A stretch of 64,000 nucleotides of DNA from Tamlana sp038148895 (GCA_038148895.1 JBBVGQ010000004.1); one strand, 5' to 3'; shown: positions 16,758-26,599, counted from the first letter of the stretch. The notes: generated by a model from the letters alone, not told the origin. Numbers and translations: made by a program.

Positions 16758-17336
16758 ATGAAGAAAACCCTATATGATTTAACCAAAGAAGATTGGAACA
16801 CGCTTTTTCCTATTAAGTTGGTCGACCATAATCCCAACTGGAAAAATATTTACGAAAGGGAAAAAAGGCAAATTATTGAAAAAGTTGGGACAGAAACCAT
16901 TTTAAGGGTTGAGCAATTTGGCAGTTCGGCCATACCACATATTAAATCAAAGCCTTATATTGACTTGTTGATTGAAATTCCCGAAGAACTTTTATTTGAC
17001 GAAAATCTCATTGCAAAATTTACTAAATTGGGTTACACCCATTTTGTAGTTCCTGCTAGGGACAACATTGAGGCATACTCATCTTTTGGCAAAGGGTATA
17101 ATCTTGATGGCAAAAAAGAACAGATTTTCCACATACATATGTGCCCCAAAAACAATTTGATGTGGCGACAAATTGAATTTCGAGATTATTTGAATGCCCA
17201 TAAAGAAAGAGCCAAAGCCTATGAAACTTTAAAACTCGAACTGGCTTCAAAATACAGAAATGACCGAGGGGCTTACGTTTTGGGAAAAACGAAATTTATT
17301 AATGAAACACTCATACTGATTACGCAAAATCAGTAG
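16758..17336 (+). CDS. GrpB family protein (UPF0157)
   Basis: The product has 192 residues. The family signature VEQFGSSAIPHIKSKPYIDLLIEI at about 51-74 is the nucleotidyltransferase-like strand-turn region of GrpB/UPF0157 proteins. The C-terminal half has RDYLNAHKERAKAYETLK and ends in KTKFI, also typical. The family is related to the nucleotidyltransferase superfamily and is often fused to dephospho-CoA kinase in actinobacteria, but its reaction is not established. It is the first of three short plus-strand genes. Confidence 0.85.
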   Translation: MKKTLYDLTKEDWNTLFPIKLVDHNPNWKNIYEREKRQIIEKVGTETILRVEQFGSSAIPHIKSKPYIDLLIEIPEELLFDENLIAKFTKLGYTHFVVPARDNIEAYSSFGKGYNLDGKKEQIFHIHMCPKNNLMWRQIEFRDYLNAHKERAKAYETLKLELASKYRNDRGAYVLGKTKFINETLILITQNQ

Positions 17337-17385
17337 GCAAGACAAAAATGTCTTAATGAGGATTACAAAGCACCATAAGCAAAAA

Positions 17386-17814
17386 ATGAATTTATCAGAT
17401 TACGTAAAGAAAAGAAATGGAGTACCGATGGGTGAAGCTAACTCACTGCGCAATATGATGAATCGCTCTCTTGGGTCTGGTAAATTTTCAAGGTTTTGGA
17501 ACTATTGGAATCCGATTTGGGGTTATTATTTAGGAAAACATATTTATAAGCCATTAAAAGGTATCTTCCCTTCTGCCCTATCCCTAATACTAACATTTGG
17601 ATTTTGCGGTTTTCTGCATGATTTGGTCATTATGATGATTAGATGGAATTATTCGTTCCTTTTTACACCTTGGTTTTTAATCATGGGGTTTTGGGTTGTA
17701 ATTACTGAATTCTTGAACATAGACTATTCAAAATACACTTGGGTGATTCGTGCATTAATAAATTTAGCCTTCATTTGCAGCAGTTTATTAATTGCCTATC
17801 AGATAAGAATTTAA
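17386..17814 (+). CDS. Membrane protein, possibly MBOAT-like acyltransferase fragment
   Basis: From the ATG at 17386 the protein has 142 residues; an in-frame ATG at 17356 would add ten basic residues. After a soluble start (DYVKKRNGVPMGEANSLRNM), FWNYWNPIWGYYLGKHIYKPL and TFGFCGFLHDLVI recall the tryptophan-rich loop and the histidine helix of membrane-bound O-acyltransferases. Three to four membrane segments follow. It is much shorter than a full MBOAT protein (about 400 residues), so the resemblance suggests a minimal relative rather than a known enzyme. The assignment is tentative. Confidence 0.6.
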   Translation: MNLSDYVKKRNGVPMGEANSLRNMMNRSLGSGKFSRFWNYWNPIWGYYLGKHIYKPLKGIFPSALSLILTFGFCGFLHDLVIMMIRWNYSFLFTPWFLIMGFWVVITEFLNIDYSKYTWVIRALINLAFICSSLLIAYQIRI

Positions 17815-17853
17815 GGGCATCAAAAAGAACAAACAACTTAAAGTTTTAAATCC

Positions 17854-18219
17854 ATGAAACCAACACCCGAACATAATGAACGCATAGCTAAACTTACTTT
17901 TTCATCTGTGTACCCGCACTATGTCACAAAAGTAGAGAAGAAGGGAAGAACAAAGGAAGAACTGCACCAAGTAATAACGTGGTTAACGGGATTTGACAAC
18001 AAAAAACTCCAACAACTAATTGATGACAAAGTAACTTTTGAAACCTTTTTTAAACAGGCCAATATCAACCCAAATGCAGCTCTTATTACCGGTGTTATTT
18101 GTGGCTACCGCATTGAAGAAATACAAAATCCTATAACCAAGCAAGTACGGTATTTGGATAAGCTTGTATTTGAATTGGCCAAGGGCAGAAAGATGGAAAA
18201 GATTTTAAGGGTCAAATGA
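17854..18219 (+). CDS. DUF2200 family protein
   Basis: The 121-residue soluble protein matches the DUF2200 family over its whole length: an N-terminal RIAKLTFSSVYPHYVTKVEKKGRT, the central VITWLTGFD and the FETFFKQANINPNAALITGVICGYR block. Members are usually about 115-120 residues; the function is unknown, though the fold is thought to resemble DNA-binding YdhR or uridine-type domains only distantly, which I cannot verify here. The gene is convergent with ccsBA, whose stop lies 34 bases away. Confidence 0.8.
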   Translation: MKPTPEHNERIAKLTFSSVYPHYVTKVEKKGRTKEELHQVITWLTGFDNKKLQQLIDDKVTFETFFKQANINPNAALITGVICGYRIEEIQNPITKQVRYLDKLVFELAKGRKMEKILRVK

Positions 18220-18253
18220 TAACTATTGTTTATCGATTCCCAAAAAACACAAA

Positions 18254-21200
18254 CTACTTTTTGTAAAACTTGGCATAGCCTCGGTAACCAAATAAGCCAA
18301 GAATGGCAATGAGTAAGCAAGCAATACTTATAAATTTCACACTAACAATTTGGTCACCACTAGCATAACTGTGCAATCCAGCCAAATAGAAATTCACCCC
18401 AAAATAGGTCATTAAAATACTGGAATACGCCACGATAGACATCAAGTTAAAAAACCATCGGCTGCGCAAACCTGGCACCAAACGCATATGGATGACAAAT
18501 GCGTAAACCATAATACTAATAAGCGCCCATGTTTCCTTAGGGTCCCAACCCCAATAACGTCCCCAACTTTCGTTGGCCCACATACCGCCTAAAAAGTTAC
18601 CAATGGTTAACATAACCAATCCAACAGTCAGTGCCATTTCGGTTATAATAGTCAACTCTTTTATGTTTAGATCCATTTTTAGTCTATTATTTTGGGTAGT
18701 AACAGCCATCAATAACAAAGACACGATGCCCAAAATCATACCCAGTGTAAATGGTCCATAGCTGGCTACAATTACCGCCACATGTATCATCAGCCAATAG
18801 CTATTCAATACAGGTTGTAGGTTGGCTATAGCAGGATCCATCCAATTCCAATGGGCAATCATTAAAATCATAGAAGTTACAAAAGCAGTCGAGGCAATTG
18901 TTAAATCGCTTTTTCTTCCAAACGCCAAACCAAAAAACATCGTTGCCCAAGCCACATAAATCATAGACTCGTAAGCGTCGCTCCATGGGGCATGGCCAGA
19001 AATATACCAGCGTACAATCAAACCAGCAGTGTGCAATACAAATAGACCAACTATGACCCATTTGAAAACATTTATCGAAATATTCAACAACTTACTTTTT
19101 TCATTGAATATTTGGGCAATCAACAGCACAAACATTAAAAACCCCGCATATAAATACCAACTAAACAGTTTTTTGAAAATATCATACTTGTTGTAAAGCA
19201 CTTCGGTATTAATCTTTTTATCGGTAAGCATGACTTCACCTCCAAAGCGGTGTTGTGTTTTTTTGAATGCTTCAAGCAACTTATCAGCTTCAGAAAAATT
19301 TCCAGTTTGTTTCGCCCGGTTTAAGGTGAACAAGTAGGTTTTAAAACCATTTCTAATAAAATTTCCGTAAAGGGTGTCATGAACCTTTGAGGCGTCCATC
19401 CTATAATCGTAAGCCGAAATCCATTTGTTATTTTCATCATCAGGAATCGGGAATATTTTCAAAGACATACCCTCGATGGTGTTATACATCAAACTGACTC
19501 GCTGGTCAGTTTCCTTGAATTCTTTCTGAAATCCGTTGGGTACTTGCGCCTTATAAGCCTCATCCAAAAAAGGTGCTAAAATGTACTCCCCTTTATCAGT
19601 GAAAAAATCTGCCAAGGCCACATATTTTTCGGATTTTGGGACATGGATAAGATTTCTGATGGAATCGCCCTTTTTTGGTTTTAAATAGATGATGGGCACA
19701 TTGTACCAAAGCATGGGACTTTCTTGAATGGATAAGAAAACTTGGTTGGCATCAAAATCCTCATACGTATCGTGCTTGCTCAACTTACGCAACATTTCTG
19801 AAGCATAGGTGTTTACGGGCATCATACGTCCGCTTAAATCCTGAATAACCAAATGACCAAATTTATCGGCATGTTCCTTGGGCGTGATATTGGCGCTTAA
19901 AATAGAATCTATTTGTGCTTTGGTAGTTTGAGTATGATTGTGGCCATCATCTGCCTTATGTTCTTGGGTAAAACCATGCAGTCCAAAACATAAAAACAAA
20001 ACCGTGAACAACTTCGCTTTTTTGGTCTTTACTTCTTCAAGACGGCGCTTTAAATCACCAAATCGGGAATATTTGCTAAACAAAATAGCCATCAACCCAA
20101 AATAGAGCATAAAATAACCGATGTAGGTTATCATGGTCCCCCAATAATCGTGGTTTACTGAAAGAATGGTTCCTTTTTCGTCGGGATCAAAACTAGATTG
20201 GAAAAAACGATAACCGTCGTGATCCAAAATATTATTCATATAGATTTTATAATCAAAATCCTCTGTTCGGTCGTCAATTACGGTTACCTCGCTTGAGTAA
20301 GCAGAATAGCCTCGTTCAGTACCCGGATAACGCTCGGCTTCAAAATCATTTAACTTTATGGAAAAAGGCAATTCTAAAACCTTACTGCCATATTTAAAAG
20401 CAAAATCCAAACTACCAACTTGTATTTGCTCAAACCTTCCGTTTGATCCTTTTCCGCCTAATAACCCCAATTGCTTGGTTTCGCCATTTGTGGTAACGTT
20501 TAGCACCACACCATCTTGATCATTTTTAAGCAACTGTGATTTTTGAACAATATCAAAATGCCCCTTTACAACGGGCTTTGGAAACACCAATTGCATATTC
20601 CCGATAACGTATCTGGAACGCAAATACAAAGGCTGTAAACTGTCCTTTACCAATTTTCCCTGAGTCATGGTTGCCATGGTCATATACTCGCCTTCAAAAG
20701 GGGAATCAATACTCAATGAATCGCCTTGATAGGTAATGTTAATTGCTCCATTGGTTGGTTTATTCAAGGCAAACAGGACATTATGGATGCTTGAAACCTC
20801 CCCTACTTTTAAAAAGTGATTATGCGGCCCTGATTGCCCTGCCTCAACTACTTTAAGGTATTCCTCACCGGTTTCATCGGGAATGATATCCTCCTCGGCA
20901 CCAACAATAAATTTTTCCAATTCAATGGTAACAGACTGTTGGTTATATTTTGTTTCAATTTTAAATTCGTTTTCTAAACGTCCTGAAAAATCAACTTCAC
21001 TTTCAATTGGTAATCGCTGTGGCACACCATCAATCAAATAATCACCATCAATGTAAGTCGTAATGTATGTTTTTTGCGAAAGAAAAGTGTCTTCGGTAGC
21101 ACCCTCCCGAATGGCCATCATACCCTCAAAACTAAAATAGCGAGTCACAAAGGCACCAAATAGAATAAAAATAAACGCCAAGTGCAAAATAAAGGTCGCC

Positions 21201-21442
21201 CATTTTTCTTTCTTGTAAAGTCTAAATCTAAAAATATTCCCGGTAAAATTTATGATGAAAAATACCATAATGGCCTCAAACCACCAGGCATTATAAATCA
21301 AGTTTCTAGTGTAAGGTGTTGGGGATGTTTCCTGCCCGGCATCCAAAATAGTTCCCGTTGCCATGGCAGCGGCAAAAGCGATAAATAAAACAGCAGTAAG
21401 CTTGGTTGAAAAAAATATATTGGCAAGTTTTTTTTGGATCAT
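18254..21442 (-). CDS. ccsA: Cytochrome c biogenesis protein CcsBA (ResB-CcsA fusion)
   Basis: The product has 1062 residues. The N-terminal third is ResB-like, with membrane helices near 10-35, 45-70 and 85-100 and a large periplasmic domain; a second periplasmic part covers about 490-740; the C-terminal third is the CcsA haem handler with eight helices. The WWD signature (SWGRYWGWDPKETWAL) lies near 958-972, with flanking histidines (IHVAVI, HSYASG). It carries haem across the membrane and attaches it to CXXCH in cytochromes c (system II). The fused form is usual in Bacteroidota. Divergent or independent transcription from 21442. Confidence 0.95.
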   Translation of the reverse strand: MIQKKLANIFFSTKLTAVLFIAFAAAMATGTILDAGQETSPTPYTRNLIYNAWWFEAIMVFFIINFTGNIFRFRLYKKEKWATFILHLAFIFILFGAFVTRYFSFEGMMAIREGATEDTFLSQKTYITTYIDGDYLIDGVPQRLPIESEVDFSGRLENEFKIETKYNQQSVTIELEKFIVGAEEDIIPDETGEEYLKVVEAGQSGPHNHFLKVGEVSSIHNVLFALNKPTNGAINITYQGDSLSIDSPFEGEYMTMATMTQGKLVKDSLQPLYLRSRYVIGNMQLVFPKPVVKGHFDIVQKSQLLKNDQDGVVLNVTTNGETKQLGLLGGKGSNGRFEQIQVGSLDFAFKYGSKVLELPFSIKLNDFEAERYPGTERGYSAYSSEVTVIDDRTEDFDYKIYMNNILDHDGYRFFQSSFDPDEKGTILSVNHDYWGTMITYIGYFMLYFGLMAILFSKYSRFGDLKRRLEEVKTKKAKLFTVLFLCFGLHGFTQEHKADDGHNHTQTTKAQIDSILSANITPKEHADKFGHLVIQDLSGRMMPVNTYASEMLRKLSKHDTYEDFDANQVFLSIQESPMLWYNVPIIYLKPKKGDSIRNLIHVPKSEKYVALADFFTDKGEYILAPFLDEAYKAQVPNGFQKEFKETDQRVSLMYNTIEGMSLKIFPIPDDENNKWISAYDYRMDASKVHDTLYGNFIRNGFKTYLFTLNRAKQTGNFSEADKLLEAFKKTQHRFGGEVMLTDKKINTEVLYNKYDIFKKLFSWYLYAGFLMFVLLIAQIFNEKSKLLNISINVFKWVIVGLFVLHTAGLIVRWYISGHAPWSDAYESMIYVAWATMFFGLAFGRKSDLTIASTAFVTSMILMIAHWNWMDPAIANLQPVLNSYWLMIHVAVIVASYGPFTLGMILGIVSLLLMAVTTQNNRLKMDLNIKELTIITEMALTVGLVMLTIGNFLGGMWANESWGRYWGWDPKETWALISIMVYAFVIHMRLVPGLRSRWFFNLMSIVAYSSILMTYFGVNFYLAGLHSYASGDQIVSVKFISIACLLIAILGLFGYRGYAKFYKK

Positions 21443-21543
21443 GAGACACCTATTTTAAAGGTCGTGCAAATTTAGGGATTTATAGTTTATATAATGGTGT
21501 TAAAGTATTGGAAAAAGCTTGAGGCTGAAAAACAGAATACTGT

Positions 21544-21933
21544 CTACCGATTCCTCGCCTCAAAAATCTTTAGGTAAAGGAAAGTTCCCATTTTACGGGC
21601 GCGGTGTTTGGCATTTTCGGCATAATCGCCTTTAAAAAGTTCATCAATGGTTTGAAACCAAAGGTTTAGCCAAAGTCCGAAATGCAATTCGGTTATACTG
21701 TGATTATGTGCTTTATCAACTCGCACATGGGCTTCTAAAGGATTACCCAAATATTTGGTTTTTAAAAACAAACTTGATTCCCAAAATGTTGTGAGCCGTT
21801 CTAAATGCGCATCCCAATCTTTTATCGTCTCATTAAAAAAAGGTCCTAAAACGCTATCTTGCCTCACTTTTTTGTAAAATGAGGATACCAATAAATAGAC
21901 ATCTTCCCTATTTTTAATATCGGTTTTTTCCAT
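21544..21933 (-). CDS. Group III truncated haemoglobin
   Basis: A 129-residue globin of the truncated haemoglobin group III type: VSSFYKKVRQDSVLGPFF at the start of helix B to E, WDAHLERLTTFWESSLF, then AHVRVDKAHNHSI with the probable proximal histidine region, and W in LWLNLWFQTID. Group III globins are implicated in oxygen or nitric oxide chemistry and microaerobic life, but no single role is established. It lies 101 bases upstream of ccsBA on the same strand, a sensible haem-related neighbourhood. Confidence 0.88.
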   Translation of the reverse strand: MEKTDIKNREDVYLLVSSFYKKVRQDSVLGPFFNETIKDWDAHLERLTTFWESSLFLKTKYLGNPLEAHVRVDKAHNHSITELHFGLWLNLWFQTIDELFKGDYAENAKHRARKMGTFLYLKIFEARNR

Positions 21934-21992
21934 GGTCGGTAAAGATAAAACATTCGGTTTTTAAATAGGCTTTTATTACCTATTTTAGCACT

Positions 21993-22760
21993 ATGATTTC
22001 AGTCGTAATTCTTGGTGCTGGCAATGTGGCCACACATTTATTCAAAGCTTTTAAAAAAACCGAAAATATTTCTGTTATTCAATGGTATAACAGAAGTTTG
22101 GATACCATCAATCCATATAAAAACAAGGTGGAAATAACCAACAATCTGAACGAACTAAAACCTGCCGATGTATATATTTTGGCCGTTAGTGATGATGTTG
22201 TTGGCGAACTTTCTTCAAAATTACCTTTTGAAAACAGATTGGTGGTCCACACCTCAGGAAGCGTCGGCATTCATGATTTGGATAAAAAGCACAAACGTGG
22301 TGTATTGTACCCTTTGCAAACCTTTAGTAAAAACGCCGTCATTGATTTTGCCAACGTTCCTATTTGCATTGAAACCATTGACAAAGAAGACTATCACGTT
22401 TTAAAGGAATTGGCGAAAAGTTTGGGAAGCCCAACAAAGCGCGTAAACAGCAACCAACGTCGCGTTTTGCATCTAGCCGCTGTTTTTGTCAATAATTTTA
22501 CAAATCAGCTTTACCGTATAGGGCATGAAATTACAGAAAGTGAAGGTGCTGAATTTGACTTTTTGAAACCCTTGATTTTGGAAACGGCCAACAAAGTACA
22601 GGAATTATCCCCTTACATGGCACAAACGGGTCCAGCCAAGCGCAACGACCAAAAAACTATAAAAAAACATTTAAACCTTTTGGAAAACGAGCATCACAAA
22701 GAAATTTATGAACTGCTAACCAAATCGATTCAACACACCCATGGAAGAAAAAAGTTATAA
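21993..22760 (+). CDS. Rossmann-fold DUF2520 protein (short-chain oxidoreductase-like)
   Basis: The 255-residue protein begins with the nucleotide-binding VVILGAGNVATHLFKAF. The middle has VVHTSGSVGIHDLDK, and the C-terminal all-helical domain (FVNNFTNQLYRIGHEI, LILETANKVQ, TGPAKRNDQKTIKKHL) is DUF2520. The arrangement resembles F420- or NADP-dependent reductases and 6-phosphogluconate-like enzymes, with no established substrate. In Bacteroidota it is regularly found beside KdsC-type phosphatase, UbiA-type and Maf genes, as here. The downstream gene starts 20 bases before its stop. Confidence 0.88.
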   Translation: MISVVILGAGNVATHLFKAFKKTENISVIQWYNRSLDTINPYKNKVEITNNLNELKPADVYILAVSDDVVGELSSKLPFENRLVVHTSGSVGIHDLDKKHKRGVLYPLQTFSKNAVIDFANVPICIETIDKEDYHVLKELAKSLGSPTKRVNSNQRRVLHLAAVFVNNFTNQLYRIGHEITESEGAEFDFLKPLILETANKVQELSPYMAQTGPAKRNDQKTIKKHLNLLENEHHKEIYELLTKSIQHTHGRKKL

Positions 22761-23271
22761 GGAATATTTAGAGCACATTACCACGTTTATTTTTGACGTT
22801 GACGGTGTTTTAACCGATGGTTCGGTTACCATTACTACCGATGGTGACATGTTACGAACCATGAACACCAAAGACGGTTATGCCCTAAAAACAGCCATAA
22901 AACAAGGGTTTAATATTTGCATTATTTCTGGTGGAACAAACGAAGGTGTGCGGACTAGATTAAACCATTTGGGTGTTGCCGATGTTTATTTGGGTGCGGA
23001 CAATAAAATTGAACAGTTAAACGACTACTTAAAAAAACACCAAATAAAATCGGAAAACACACTTTTTATGGGTGATGACATTCCTGATTTTCCAGTAATG
23101 AAAATGGTTGGTTTACCTTGTTGTCCGCAGGATGCCGTTCCAGAAATAAAAGGTATTTCAAAATATATTTCACATAAAAAAGGTGGCAAAGGGGCTGTTC
23201 GAGATGTGATTGAACAGGTTTTAAAAGTTCAAGGAAAATGGAGTGGCGATTATGGTGCTAAGTATGATTAA
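22741..23271 (+). CDS. KdsC-type HAD phosphatase
   Basis: This 176-residue protein is a capless C0-type HAD phosphatase like KdsC. Motif 1 is FIFDVDGVLTDG with D19 and D21; motif 2 is IISGG; GDDIPDFPVM is motif 4 with the metal-binding aspartates. KdsC removes phosphate from 3-deoxy-D-manno-octulosonate 8-phosphate for lipopolysaccharide; members also act on related sugar acids. The gene overlaps the DUF2520 gene by 20 bases and is followed after 15 bases by a UbiA-type gene, so all are likely one operon. Confidence 0.88.
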   Translation: MEEKSYKEYLEHITTFIFDVDGVLTDGSVTITTDGDMLRTMNTKDGYALKTAIKQGFNICIISGGTNEGVRTRLNHLGVADVYLGADNKIEQLNDYLKKHQIKSENTLFMGDDIPDFPVMKMVGLPCCPQDAVPEIKGISKYISHKKGGKGAVRDVIEQVLKVQGKWSGDYGAKYD

Positions 23272-23286
23272 TATCCTCCTTAAACC

Positions 23287-24201
23287 ATGAACCTTTTGAA
23301 TCTTATACGTTGGAAAAACCTGTTAATGATTGCCCTTATGCAATTGTTAATCAAATATGCTTTGTTGGAACCTTTTGGTGTTCAAACAGCTTTAGATGGC
23401 TTGGGCATTTCTCTTTTAATTATTGCCACCGTCTGTATTGCAGCGGCAGGAAATATCATCAACGATATTTACGATGTTGAGACCGATAGCATCAATAAAC
23501 CAAACAAAGTGATTATTGGCAAAAGCATTTCAGAAAAAACAGCGTACAACTTCTTTATTGCCTTTAATTTAATTGGTGTTGCTATTGGTTTTTATTTATC
23601 ACACAAAATTGGCAAAGCTCCATTCTTTTCCATATTTGTTATTATTTCAATCCTCCTTTATATTTATGCTTCTTATTTAAAACGTACTTTGCTGATTGGC
23701 AACATGGTCATTTCCATTTTGGTTGCACTAAGCATTATTATTGTTGGTGTTTTTGAACTTCTCCCCACTTTAAATCCTGGGAATAGAGTGACCCAAGTTC
23801 TATTTTTTAAAGTCATTCTAGATTACTCTTTATTTGCCTTCACCATTAATTTTTTACGTGAAATAGCTAAAGACATTGAGGATATTGATGGCGATTATAA
23901 AACCCAAATGAACACCCTGCCCCTAACCATTGGAAGGGAAAGAGCCAAAAATGTGTTAACCATTTTAAACTTTGTTCCATTGGGGGCCATAATATTTTAT
24001 GTGAATTCGAATTTTTACAAACAGCCCATTGCTCTTGGGTATTTTTTGCTCTTTGTGGTTGGGCCACTCATCTATATCGTTATAAAAACCTTTAGTGCGA
24101 AACTGAAATCGGACTTCCGTCACCTGAGTACCATGTACAAATGGACCATGCTTTTTGGAATGCTTTCATTACTTTTATACAAGTTTGTAATTCTAAATTA
24201 A
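23287..24201 (+). CDS. UbiA-family prenyltransferase (geranylgeranylglycerol-phosphate type)
   Basis: The 304-residue membrane protein has eight to nine helices. The first aspartate-rich motif NDIYDVETDSINKPNK binds the prenyl diphosphate through magnesium, and DIEDIDGDYKTQMNTLP near 195 is the second. Bacteroidota homologues with this size and context are annotated as geranylgeranylglycerol-phosphate geranylgeranyltransferase-like, but menaquinone (MenA) and protohaem types are alternatives that sequence inspection cannot exclude. Its TAA overlaps the start of maf by one base (TAATG). Confidence 0.85.
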   Translation: MNLLNLIRWKNLLMIALMQLLIKYALLEPFGVQTALDGLGISLLIIATVCIAAAGNIINDIYDVETDSINKPNKVIIGKSISEKTAYNFFIAFNLIGVAIGFYLSHKIGKAPFFSIFVIISILLYIYASYLKRTLLIGNMVISILVALSIIIVGVFELLPTLNPGNRVTQVLFFKVILDYSLFAFTINFLREIAKDIEDIDGDYKTQMNTLPLTIGRERAKNVLTILNFVPLGAIIFYVNSNFYKQPIALGYFLLFVVGPLIYIVIKTFSAKLKSDFRHLSTMYKWTMLFGMLSLLLYKFVILN

Positions 24202-24794
24202 TGTTCAACGAAAAACTAAAAAACCATCACATTATATTGGCTTCAGGTTCACCTAGAAGACAAAAGTTTTTAAACAATCTGGGGGTTCCTTTTGAAATTC
24301 GGCTAAAACCCATCAAAGAAGAGTATCCCGATCGGTTAACGCATTTTGAAATCAGCGATTATCTGGCACAGCTCAAGGCCATGCCGTTTAAAAATGAATT
24401 GCAACCGAATGATATTCTGATTACCAGCGACACCATAGTTTGGCATAACAATAAGGCTTTAGGAAAACCTGTTGATACTGATGATGCATTCCGTATTTTA
24501 AAATCTTTGAGCAACAGCACCCACGAGGTTATTACATCGGTTTGCTTTACCACCACTGCATTTGAAAAAACCATATACGACATCACAAAAGTGACATTTA
24601 AGGAACTGACAGACGAAGAAATAATGTACTACATAGAAACCTGCAAACCTTTTGATAAGGCAGGTGCTTACGGCATTCAAGAATGGATTGGCGAAATAGG
24701 TGTCACTAAAATTGAAGGTTCTTACTTCAACGTTATGGGGCTGCCCGTCCATTTAGTTTACAAAGCGCTAAATGCCATTGCAGAACTTCCCTGA
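24201..24794 (+). CDS. maf: Maf-like nucleoside triphosphate pyrophosphatase
   Basis: The product has 197 residues from the ATG at 24201, which overlaps the previous stop; a longer reading frame that starts inside the UbiA gene is not needed. The hallmark ILASGSPRRQKFL is at residues 12-24; SDTIVW and GKPVDTDDAFRIL are the catalytic aspartate region and the following helix; the end has KAGAYGIQEW and EGSYFNVMGLPVH. Maf proteins hydrolyse nucleotides such as dTTP and UTP or modified ones to monophosphates, as house-cleaning enzymes. It is the last gene of the DUF2520-KdsC-UbiA-Maf run. Confidence 0.95.
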   Translation: MFNEKLKNHHIILASGSPRRQKFLNNLGVPFEIRLKPIKEEYPDRLTHFEISDYLAQLKAMPFKNELQPNDILITSDTIVWHNNKALGKPVDTDDAFRILKSLSNSTHEVITSVCFTTTAFEKTIYDITKVTFKELTDEEIMYYIETCKPFDKAGAYGIQEWIGEIGVTKIEGSYFNVMGLPVHLVYKALNAIAELP

Positions 24795-24860
24795 AGTTGC
24801 AGTTTGATAAAAAGCACAAAAAGTAAACTTATTAAAAAGCTTTAAAAATTATTTTGCGTG

Positions 24861-24868
24861 TATCTTTG
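24861..24868 (+). promoter_or_regulatory. Bacteroidota -7 promoter box
   Basis: TATCTTTG fits the Bacteroidota -7 consensus TAnnTTTG and lies 23 bases before the MscS-type start codon. A clear -33 TTG at the usual distance is not seen. Confidence 0.45.
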
Positions 24869-24891
24869 TATAAAATTTTACATCTAACCCT

Positions 24892-25443
24892 ATGTTTTTA
24901 AATTTCTTGAAAACCTACCAAGATGAGTTAATCATCACTGGTATTATACTTCTTTCATTACTCATTATTCGTTACATCACGCATTTTACCATTACTAAGG
25001 TAGCCAGAAAAAACGATATCAATGAAGCCAGAATCCGCTTGATTAGAAGGTACATTACCGTAACCTTATTTCTTGTGGCGCTGCTACTGGAATCGTTTGT
25101 TTTTGGTACAGAGTTTAAAGAAATAGCCGTCGTTTTCTCATCCATTTTTGCAGTTATAGGTATTGGCTTGTTTGCTATTTGGTCCATTTTAAGCAATATT
25201 ACTTCGGGAATCATCATGTTTTTTAATTTCCCTTATAAGGTTGGCGATAAGATAAAAATACATGACAACGATTTTCCGGTCACAGCTATTATCGAGGATA
25301 TTCGTGCCTTTCAATTGCATTTACGCATGGACAACGGCGACTTGGTAACTTACCCTAATAACCTGATGCTTCAAAAGGCCGTTACACTTTTAGAAAAGGA
25401 TGCCATTGATGACCCTGTGGAAGACGATTCAGAAGCCGTTTAA
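24892..25443 (+). CDS. Small MscS-type mechanosensitive channel
   Basis: The 183-residue protein has two to three membrane helices (about 13-35, 55-78, 85-110), followed by the MscS beta domain: FNFPYKVGDKIKIHD at 113-127, then EDIRAFQLHLRMDNGDLVTYPNN. Typical bacterial MscS has a further alpha/beta C-terminal domain, which is missing here, so this is a minimal form. It is expected to gate under membrane tension and complements mscL at 15701. Its own promoter box at 24861 makes it independent of maf. Confidence 0.85.
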   Translation: MFLNFLKTYQDELIITGIILLSLLIIRYITHFTITKVARKNDINEARIRLIRRYITVTLFLVALLLESFVFGTEFKEIAVVFSSIFAVIGIGLFAIWSILSNITSGIIMFFNFPYKVGDKIKIHDNDFPVTAIIEDIRAFQLHLRMDNGDLVTYPNNLMLQKAVTLLEKDAIDDPVEDDSEAV

Positions 25444-25509
25444 ATAAAACTGGCCACATTTTTCAGTAGTCAATTGTATATTTCCTATATTTAAACGAGA
25501 ATAACTGCA

Positions 25510-26577
25510 ATGGCTAAAACAAGAAAATACTTTTCCAAAAAAAAAATAGGTCAAGCACCGGGAAGTATCATTTACACCGGTGAAAAAGAATCGCAAAAGC
25601 TTTTTATCGATGCCTTTGATTATACCAAGGATACCTGTATTGAGCGTGAACTTGTAAATGTTGAAGAATGTTTTGACTTTGAAGAAGGCACCATTACTTG
25701 GATAAACATCAACGGTTTAAGCCATGTAGATGCCATTGCAAAAATTGGTGAGCATTATGAGCTTCACCCCTTGGTACTTGAGGATATCGTGAACATTTCG
25801 CAGCGCCCAAAAATTGACGAATACGAAGATTATTTGTTTGTGGTGCTAAAAATGTTGTATTACGACCCCAGCGAAAAAATAGTTTCAGAACAGGTAAGCT
25901 TTATACTTGGGCCGGAATATGTGCTCTCCTTCCAAGAGTCTGAAGGAGATGTTTTTGATAGCGTTAGGGAACGTATTAGGCATGGCAAAGGTCGTGTTCG
26001 CAGTATGAATTCTGATTATTTGCTGTATGTACTGATTGATGCCATTGTAGACCATTATTTTAGCGTGATTGAAATTTTGGGCGATAAAATTGAAGATTTT
26101 GAAACGGCCATTTTTTCAGGTGATGTCAGTAAAGGAGACATCAGCCAAGACATACAAAACCTAAAACGTGAAATCTTAAGGGTACGCCGCGCTATTTTTC
26201 CGCTTCGTGAGGTAGTCAGCCGTATTGAAAAAGACCAAAATAACCTCATTCACGAAAAAACACTCACCTTTTACCGCGATGTTTACGACCACTTGATACA
26301 GGTATCTGAAAACATTGATATTTACCGCGAAATGATTTGGAGTTTAATGGATATGTACATGACCACCATCAGTAACAAAATGAACGAGGTGATGAAAGTA
26401 CTCACCATTATGGCCTCCATTTTTATACCCCTAACCTTTATTGCGGGCATTTACGGCATGAATTTCGAATACATACCAGAACTGCAATACAGATATTCCT
26501 ATTTTATCCTTTGGGGCGTTATGATTGTTCTTTTTATAGCCATGCTTATTTATTTTAAGCGAAAAAAGTGGCTATAA
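25510..26577 (+). CDS. corA: CorA magnesium/cobalt transporter
   Basis: The product has 355 residues: a large N-terminal cytosolic funnel domain (1-290) with the family stretch HPLVLEDIVNISQRPKIDEYEDYLFVV, then a long stalk helix, and two C-terminal membrane helices at about 297-317 and 330-350. The selectivity motif YGMNFEYIPEL stands directly after the first helix. It forms a pentamer for Mg2+ or Co2+ uptake. It stands alone, 66 bases after the MscS-type gene. The lone cassette begins about 70 bases downstream. Confidence 0.95.
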   Translation: MAKTRKYFSKKKIGQAPGSIIYTGEKESQKLFIDAFDYTKDTCIERELVNVEECFDFEEGTITWININGLSHVDAIAKIGEHYELHPLVLEDIVNISQRPKIDEYEDYLFVVLKMLYYDPSEKIVSEQVSFILGPEYVLSFQESEGDVFDSVRERIRHGKGRVRSMNSDYLLYVLIDAIVDHYFSVIEILGDKIEDFETAIFSGDVSKGDISQDIQNLKREILRVRRAIFPLREVVSRIEKDQNNLIHEKTLTFYRDVYDHLIQVSENIDIYREMIWSLMDMYMTTISNKMNEVMKVLTIMASIFIPLTFIAGIYGMNFEYIPELQYRYSYFILWGVMIVLFIAMLIYFKRKKWL

Positions 26578-26599
26578 TCACGTCATTATTTACTTATAT